Assembly: GCA_023460715.1 (NCBI GenBank)
Contig: JAEWPH010000248.1
Span: forward strand, 1 to 20,154
DNA length: 20,154 nt
Reading direction: 5' to 3'
DNA from: Pseudomonadota bacterium
GTDB taxonomy: Bacteria > Pseudomonadota > Gammaproteobacteria > Burkholderiales > Burkholderiaceae_C
Made by a program: the position numbers and the translations under genes. The first letter of the stretch is position 1. Each line of letters begins with the position of its first letter. The notes under the pieces are model-generated. The model saw only the letters and a program-made list of their open reading frames with translations, made no database searches and was not told where the DNA came from. Of the stretch, positions 17,051-20,154 are shown in pieces.

Positions 17051-17959
17051 TCAGCTCAGCACCACGCTCGAGAGCCGGCGGCGGTAGGTCGCCACCACCG
17101 GGTCTTCGGGCGGAATCTGGCCATCGGCCACCTTCACCTTCGGCTGCTCGATCAGCTCCAGCACGCCGACGTAGGCCTTGCGCGCGGCCTCGTCGTTCCA
17201 CGCCTTGTCGCGCATGAGGATCTCCAGCAGCTCGTCCATCGCATCCGTCCAGCGCTGCGAGGCGATCAGGGCCAGCGCGCGGCCGTAGCGGGCGTCGAAG
17301 TCGCGCTTGTTGGCGGCGATCTTGGCATCAAAACCGGCCTCAGCGCTTGCTGCATCTGCGCTACCAGCTATCGAATCAATAGCATCCATCCACAGCTTCA
17401 GAGCGCCGAGCTTGCGCGACAGCCCGGCCTTGGCGATGACGGGTGCGAAGGCCACCTTGGCATCGTCGTCGCGGCCCCGCTGCAGCAGGAGCTTGATGTA
17501 GTCGAAGCGGGCATCGTCGTTGGCAGGATCGGTGGCAACGGCGTGCTGGAGCGTCTCCAGCGCGGCCTCGGGATCGGCCTCCTCGGGCGCCGCTTCCGGC
17601 AGCACGTCGTCTTCTTCGGGAGCCACCGCGTCCGCCGGCGGCACGTGCTTGTCGAGGAAGGCGCGCACCTGGCCCTCGGGCTGCGCGCCCATGAAGCCGT
17701 CCACGGGCTGGCCGTTCACCATCAGCACGCAGGTGGGAATGCTGCGGATGCCGAACATGCCGGCGATCTGCTGCTCCTGGTCCGAGTCGATCTTCACCAG
17801 CTTGAAGCGGCCGGCGTACTCGGTCTCCAGCTTCTCCAGGATGGGGCCGAGCGTCTTGCACGGGCCGCACCAGGGCGCCCAGAAGTCCACCAGCACGGGC
17901 ACCTGCATCGACGCGGCGACGACTTCGGCTTCAAAATTTTCTACGGTGACATCGATCAT
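17051..17959 (-). CDS. Thioredoxin-TPR protein, YbbN/CnoX-like
   Basis: This 302-residue protein has an N-terminal thioredoxin domain (about residues 1-110) with the active site WAPWCGPCK (Cys31 and Cys34), followed by an acidic, alanine-rich linker (about 118-140) and TPR-like helices to the C-terminus ([35 protein letters not shown]). The layout and C-terminal [15 protein letters not shown] match E. coli YbbN (CnoX, about 284 residues), a redox holdase that works with chaperones. Unlike E. coli CnoX as I remember it, the CxxC pair is intact here, so thiol-disulphide activity is likely. A repeat copy is read through at residues 193-206 ([14 protein letters not shown]) between TPR helices. 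I chose the ATG at 17959; the frame continues upstream without family similarity. Confidence 0.9.
   Translation of the reverse strand: MIDVTVENFEAEVVAASMQVPVLVDFWAPWCGPCKTLGPILEKLETEYAGRFKLVKIDSDQEQQIAGMFGIRSIPTCVLMVNGQPVDGFMGAQPEGQVRAFLDKHVPPADAVAPEEDDVLPEAAPEEADPEAALETLQHAVATDPANDDARFDYIKLLLQRGRDDDAKVAFAPVIAKAGLSRKLGALKLWMDAIDSIAGSADAASAEAGFDAKIAANKRDFDARYGRALALIASQRWTDAMDELLEILMRDKAWNDEAARKAYVGVLELIEQPKVKVADGQIPPEDPVVATYRRRLSSVVLS
17336..17383 (-). repeat. Bipartite hairpin repeat, copy 4 (inside the thioredoxin-TPR gene)
   Basis: On the reverse strand the 17-nt half GCTATTGATTCGATAGC (17383-17367, 5-bp stem), a 5-nt spacer and the 19-nt half (17361-17343) have the exact spacing of the other copies, followed by TGAGGCC. 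It is read in the gene sense. Its codons (ATT, ATA, GGT, GCT, GCA, then TTT) stand out against the G/C-ending codons around it. Confidence 0.75.
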
Positions 17960-18007
17960 TGGTTCAGGCCCGTTCGGGGTGCGCACGCGGGGCGCGCGCA
18001 CAAAAAG

Positions 18008-18013
18008 TAAAAT
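18008..18013 (+). promoter_or_regulatory. Possible -10 element of purE
   Basis: TAAAAT lies 50 nt before the purE start in the 104-nt gap between the divergent thioredoxin-TPR gene and purE. No matching -35 is visible. Confidence 0.4.
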
Positions 18014-18063
18014 CGCGGGTTCCACTTCGGCGGGCAGGGAGCACCTGCGGCGCCCCACTCCAC

Positions 18064-18561
18064 ATGAAACCCATCCAGATCGGTGTGGTCATGGGCTCCA
18101 GCAGCGACTGGGACACCATGCAGCACGCAGTGCAGATTCTCCAGCAATTCGGCATCGCCCACGAGGCGCGCGTGGTCTCGGCCCACCGCATGCCCGACGA
18201 CATGTTCGCCTACGCCGAGGCCGCTGCCGGCCTGGGGATCAAGGCCATCATCGCCGGCGCGGGCGGCGCGGCCCACCTGCCCGGCATGATCGCCGCCAAG
18301 ACGACGGTGCCGGTGCTCGGCGTGCCCGTGGCCAGCCGCCACCTGCAGGGCGTGGACTCGCTGCACAGCATCGTGCAGATGCCCAAGGGCATTCCAGTGG
18401 CGACCTTCGCCATCGGCGCGGCCGGCGCCGCCAATGCCGCGCTGTTCGCCGTGGCCCTGCTGGCGAACGAAGACCCGGCACTGCGTGCCAAGCTCGAAGC
18501 CTTCCGCGCCGAGCAGACCGAGGTCGCCCGCGCCATGACCCTGCCCCCGGTGGCCGCATGA
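18064..18561 (+). CDS. purE: N5-carboxyaminoimidazole ribonucleotide mutase
   Basis: This 165-residue enzyme is class I PurE, which converts N5-CAIR to CAIR in purine biosynthesis. The family motifs are intact: VVMGSSSDW near residues 8-16, VVSAHRMP with the catalytic histidine (His41), and [27 protein letters not shown]. The length is normal. The start [16 protein letters not shown] is standard. The last codon region overlaps the ATG of purK by four bases (ATGA), so the two are translationally coupled and supply successive steps. Confidence 0.97.
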   Translation: MKPIQIGVVMGSSSDWDTMQHAVQILQQFGIAHEARVVSAHRMPDDMFAYAEAAAGLGIKAIIAGAGGAAHLPGMIAAKTTVPVLGVPVASRHLQGVDSLHSIVQMPKGIPVATFAIGAAGAANAALFAVALLANEDPALRAKLEAFRAEQTEVARAMTLPPVAA

Positions 18562-19790
18562 GCGTGCAGCCCGACATGAGCGCCGCCGTGCCGTCCCAGG
18601 GCGCGAAGGCCCCCTCGGGGAGCGTGGGGACCTCATTGCTCCCCGGTGCCACGCTGGGCGTGCTGGGTGGTGGCCAGCTGGGCCGCATGTTCGTGCACGC
18701 CGCGCAGGCCATGGGCTACTTCACCGCCGTGCTCGATGCGGACGCCGACAGCCCCGCCGGGCTGGTCAGCCACCACCACGTCCAGACCGCCTACGAAGAC
18801 CCCGAGGGCCTGGCCCGTTTGGCCGGCCTGAGCGACGCCATCACCACCGAGTTCGAGAACGTGCCCGCGCAGGCGCTGCGCACCCTGGGCGCCGAGCGCC
18901 CCGTGGCGCCCGCTGCCAGCGCCGTCGCCATCGCGCAGGACCGTGCGCAGGAAAAGGCCCACTTCGTGCGCTGCGGCGTGCCCTGCGCGCCGTACGCGGT
19001 GATCGAAACGGCCGCCCAGCTGGCCGCGGTGGATGCCGCCGCCCTGCTGCCGGGCATCCTCAAGACGGCCCGCCTGGGCTACGACGGCAAGGGCCAGGCC
19101 CGCGTGAAGACGCCAGAGGAGCTGGCCGCTGCCTGGCAATCCATGGGCCAGGTACCCTGCGTGCTCGAAAAGAGGCTGCCGCTGGCGCTGGAATGCTCGG
19201 TGATCGTGGCGCGCGGCGCCGACGGTGCCTGCGTGCACCTGCCGGTGCAGCGCAACCTGCACCGCGAGGGCATCCTCGCCGTGACCGAGGTTTATGAAGG
19301 AAATGTGCCCGCAGCGCTTGCGCAGCAAGCGGTAGCCGCTGCGAAATCGGTAGCAGAAGGCCTGCAGTACGTGGGCGTGCTGTGCGTAGAGTTCTTCGTA
19401 CTGGAGGGCGGCACGCTGGTGGTCAATGAGATCGCTCCGCGCCCCCACAACAGCGGCCACTACAGCCAGAACGCCTGCGACGTGTCGCAGTTCGAGCTGC
19501 AGGTGCGCACCCTGGCCGGCCTGCCGCTCACGCAGCCGCGCCTGCACAGCCCGGCCGTCATGCTCAACCTGCTGGGCGACCTGTGGTTCGCTCGCGGCGG
19601 CACGCAGCCCCAGACGCCGCCCTGGGACGCCGTCCTGGCCCTGCCCGGCACCCACCTGCACCTGTACGGCAAGGCCCAGGCCAAGCCCGGACGCAAGATG
19701 GGGCACCTGAACATCACCGCCCCCACGGCCGAAGCCGCACGCGCCACCGCGCTGCAGGCCGCGGCGCTGCTGGGCATCGCGCCCTTCTGA
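18558..19790 (+). CDS. purK: 5-(carboxyamino)imidazole ribonucleotide synthase
   Basis: This 410-residue ATP-grasp enzyme makes N5-CAIR from AIR, bicarbonate and ATP, giving PurE its substrate. The N-terminal nucleotide-binding motif [11 protein letters not shown] is at residues 34-44, and the ATP-grasp core includes [30 protein letters not shown] and [15 protein letters not shown]. It is longer than usual because about 28 residues of Ser/Ala/Pro-rich sequence precede the fold. The start is supported by the ATGA overlap with purE; an in-frame ATG at 18576 is also possible. The extension is encoded partly by GGCCCCCTCGGGG-type sequence, which looks like read-through of an intergenic repeat. 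A bipartite repeat copy lies in frame at residues 253-266. Confidence 0.95.
   Translation: MSVQPDMSAAVPSQGAKAPSGSVGTSLLPGATLGVLGGGQLGRMFVHAAQAMGYFTAVLDADADSPAGLVSHHHVQTAYEDPEGLARLAGLSDAITTEFENVPAQALRTLGAERPVAPAASAVAIAQDRAQEKAHFVRCGVPCAPYAVIETAAQLAAVDAAALLPGILKTARLGYDGKGQARVKTPEELAAAWQSMGQVPCVLEKRLPLALECSVIVARGADGACVHLPVQRNLHREGILAVTEVYEGNVPAALAQQAVAAAKSVAEGLQYVGVLCVEFFVLEGGTLVVNEIAPRPHNSGHYSQNACDVSQFELQVRTLAGLPLTQPRLHSPAVMLNLLGDLWFARGGTQPQTPPWDAVLALPGTHLHLYGKAQAKPGRKMGHLNITAPTAEAARATALQAAALLGIAPF
18595..18645 (+). repeat. Possible repeat-derived sequence in the purK N-terminus
   Basis: The stretch contains GCGAAGGCCCCCTCGGGGAG and a later GTGGGGACCTCATT. It resembles a dispersed intergenic element that I remember from Comamonadaceae, which carries CCCCCTCGGGG followed by GTGGGGGCCTCATT. 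It encodes the non-conserved residues 14-28 of PurK. Only a genome search could confirm it. Confidence 0.35.
19305..19354 (-). repeat. Bipartite hairpin repeat, copy 5 (inside purK)
   Basis: Read on the reverse strand, antisense to purK, the 17-nt half (19354-19338), the 5-nt spacer GGCTA and the 19-nt half (19332-19314, stem CGCTTG / CAAGCG) keep the exact spacing. In purK it encodes [14 protein letters not shown]. The region uses GTA, GCT, TCG, GCA and GAA codons unlike its neighbours. Confidence 0.65.
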
Positions 19791-19806
19791 GCGCGCAAGG
19801 CACGCC

Positions 19807-20154
19807 ATGATCCTCGACGGCCGCCTGGCCACCTCCATCGACGCCGCCGCACGCGTGCTGCGCACTAGCGGCCTGCTGGGCCTGCCCACCGAGACGGTGT
19901 ACGGCCTGGCCGCCGATGCCGCCAGCGACGCGGCCGTGGCGCAGATCTTCACCGCCAAGGGCCGGCCCAGCGACCACCCGCTGATCGTCCACGTGGCGGA
20001 TGCGGCCGGCCTGGCCCACTTCGCCGGCGAGGTGCCGGCCTTCGCCCAAGCGCTGGCCGACGCCTTCTGGCCCGGCCCGCTCACGCTCATCCTGCCGCGC
20101 CTCCCCGGCCGCGCCACGGCGGCCACGGGCGGACAGGACAGCGTGGGCCTGCGC
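19807..20154 (+). CDS. L-threonylcarbamoyladenylate synthase (Sua5/YrdC/TsaC family), 3' truncated by window
   Basis: Only the first 116 codons are in the window. The protein makes threonylcarbamoyl-AMP from threonine, bicarbonate and ATP for the t6A modification at position 37 of ANN-decoding tRNAs. The YrdC-domain motifs are clear: LLGLPTETVYGLAADA (residues 23-38), IFTAKGRPSDHPLIVHV (about 47-63) and FWPGPLTLILPR. The KGRPSDHPLIVH form and the ETVYGL motif favour a Sua5/YrdC enzyme over a YciO-type paralogue. The ATG lies 16 nt after the purK stop, so it is probably the third gene of the purE-purK operon. Whether a C-terminal Sua5 domain follows cannot be seen. Confidence 0.9.
   Translation, partial: MILDGRLATSIDAAARVLRTSGLLGLPTETVYGLAADAASDAAVAQIFTAKGRPSDHPLIVHVADAAGLAHFAGEVPAFAQALADAFWPGPLTLILPRLPGRATAATGGQDSVGLR

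Noticed and set aside
17520..18557. N-terminal extension of purK over the thioredoxin-TPR gene and purE as a fusion protein
   Set aside because: The frame is merely open; purE is coded in another frame and purK has an ATGA-coupled start at 18558.
1..20154. CRISPR arrays, tRNA or rRNA genes, insertion sequences, prophage or toxin-antitoxin genes
   Set aside because: No regularly spaced repeats, no cloverleaf with a T-loop pattern, no transposase or integrase motifs were seen on either strand.

Overview
The window looks like a chromosomal segment of a high-GC betaproteobacterium, most likely a member of the Comamonadaceae (Acidovorax-like). I base this on strong GC bias at third codon positions, on a PTS-Ntr cluster with hprK next to ptsN and hpf, on a fur/bamE divergent pair, and on short intergenic repeats of a kind I remember from that family. 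No search was run, so the assignment is inference. Almost all genes are core housekeeping genes. I see no phage, transposon, plasmid, CRISPR or toxin-antitoxin module.

Left part (1-4432): an ATPase and two permeases of a phosphonate-type ABC importer (phnC-phnE-phnE) read forward, followed by a small unrecognised protein. A FAD-dependent oxidoreductase lies convergent to them at the end of a leftward block.

Centre-left (3098-8859, leftward): leuS, lptE, holA and the oxidoreductase form one co-directional series, the familiar leuS-lptE-holA order. leuS is divergent from a YbdG/MscM-type mechanosensitive channel (9154-10428).

Centre (10481-13677): bamE, dapB, an ExbB/TolQ-type proton channel protein and its ExbD/TolR partner read leftward. 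fur reads rightward, divergent from bamE, and ends at a clear hairpin terminator that touches the end of hprK.

Right part (13675-20154): hpf, ptsN and hprK read leftward (ribosome hibernation and nitrogen PTS control). purC reads rightward and shares a bidirectional UUCG-loop terminator with a leftward thioredoxin-TPR protein (YbbN/CnoX). purE, purK and a truncated tsaC/Sua5 gene read rightward as a tight operon, so purC, purE and purK, all for early-to-middle purine synthesis, lie close together.

The most notable signal is not a gene. A short repeat of exactly 17+5+19 nt, with two potential hairpin halves, occurs five times in 20 kb: twice between genes and three times inside the reading frames of leuS, the thioredoxin-TPR gene and purK, where it is read through without breaking the frame. 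A different repeat-like sequence separates the two phnE genes, and another may have produced the unusual N-terminal extension of PurK. I found no convincing new multi-gene system; the repeats are what deserve a second look.
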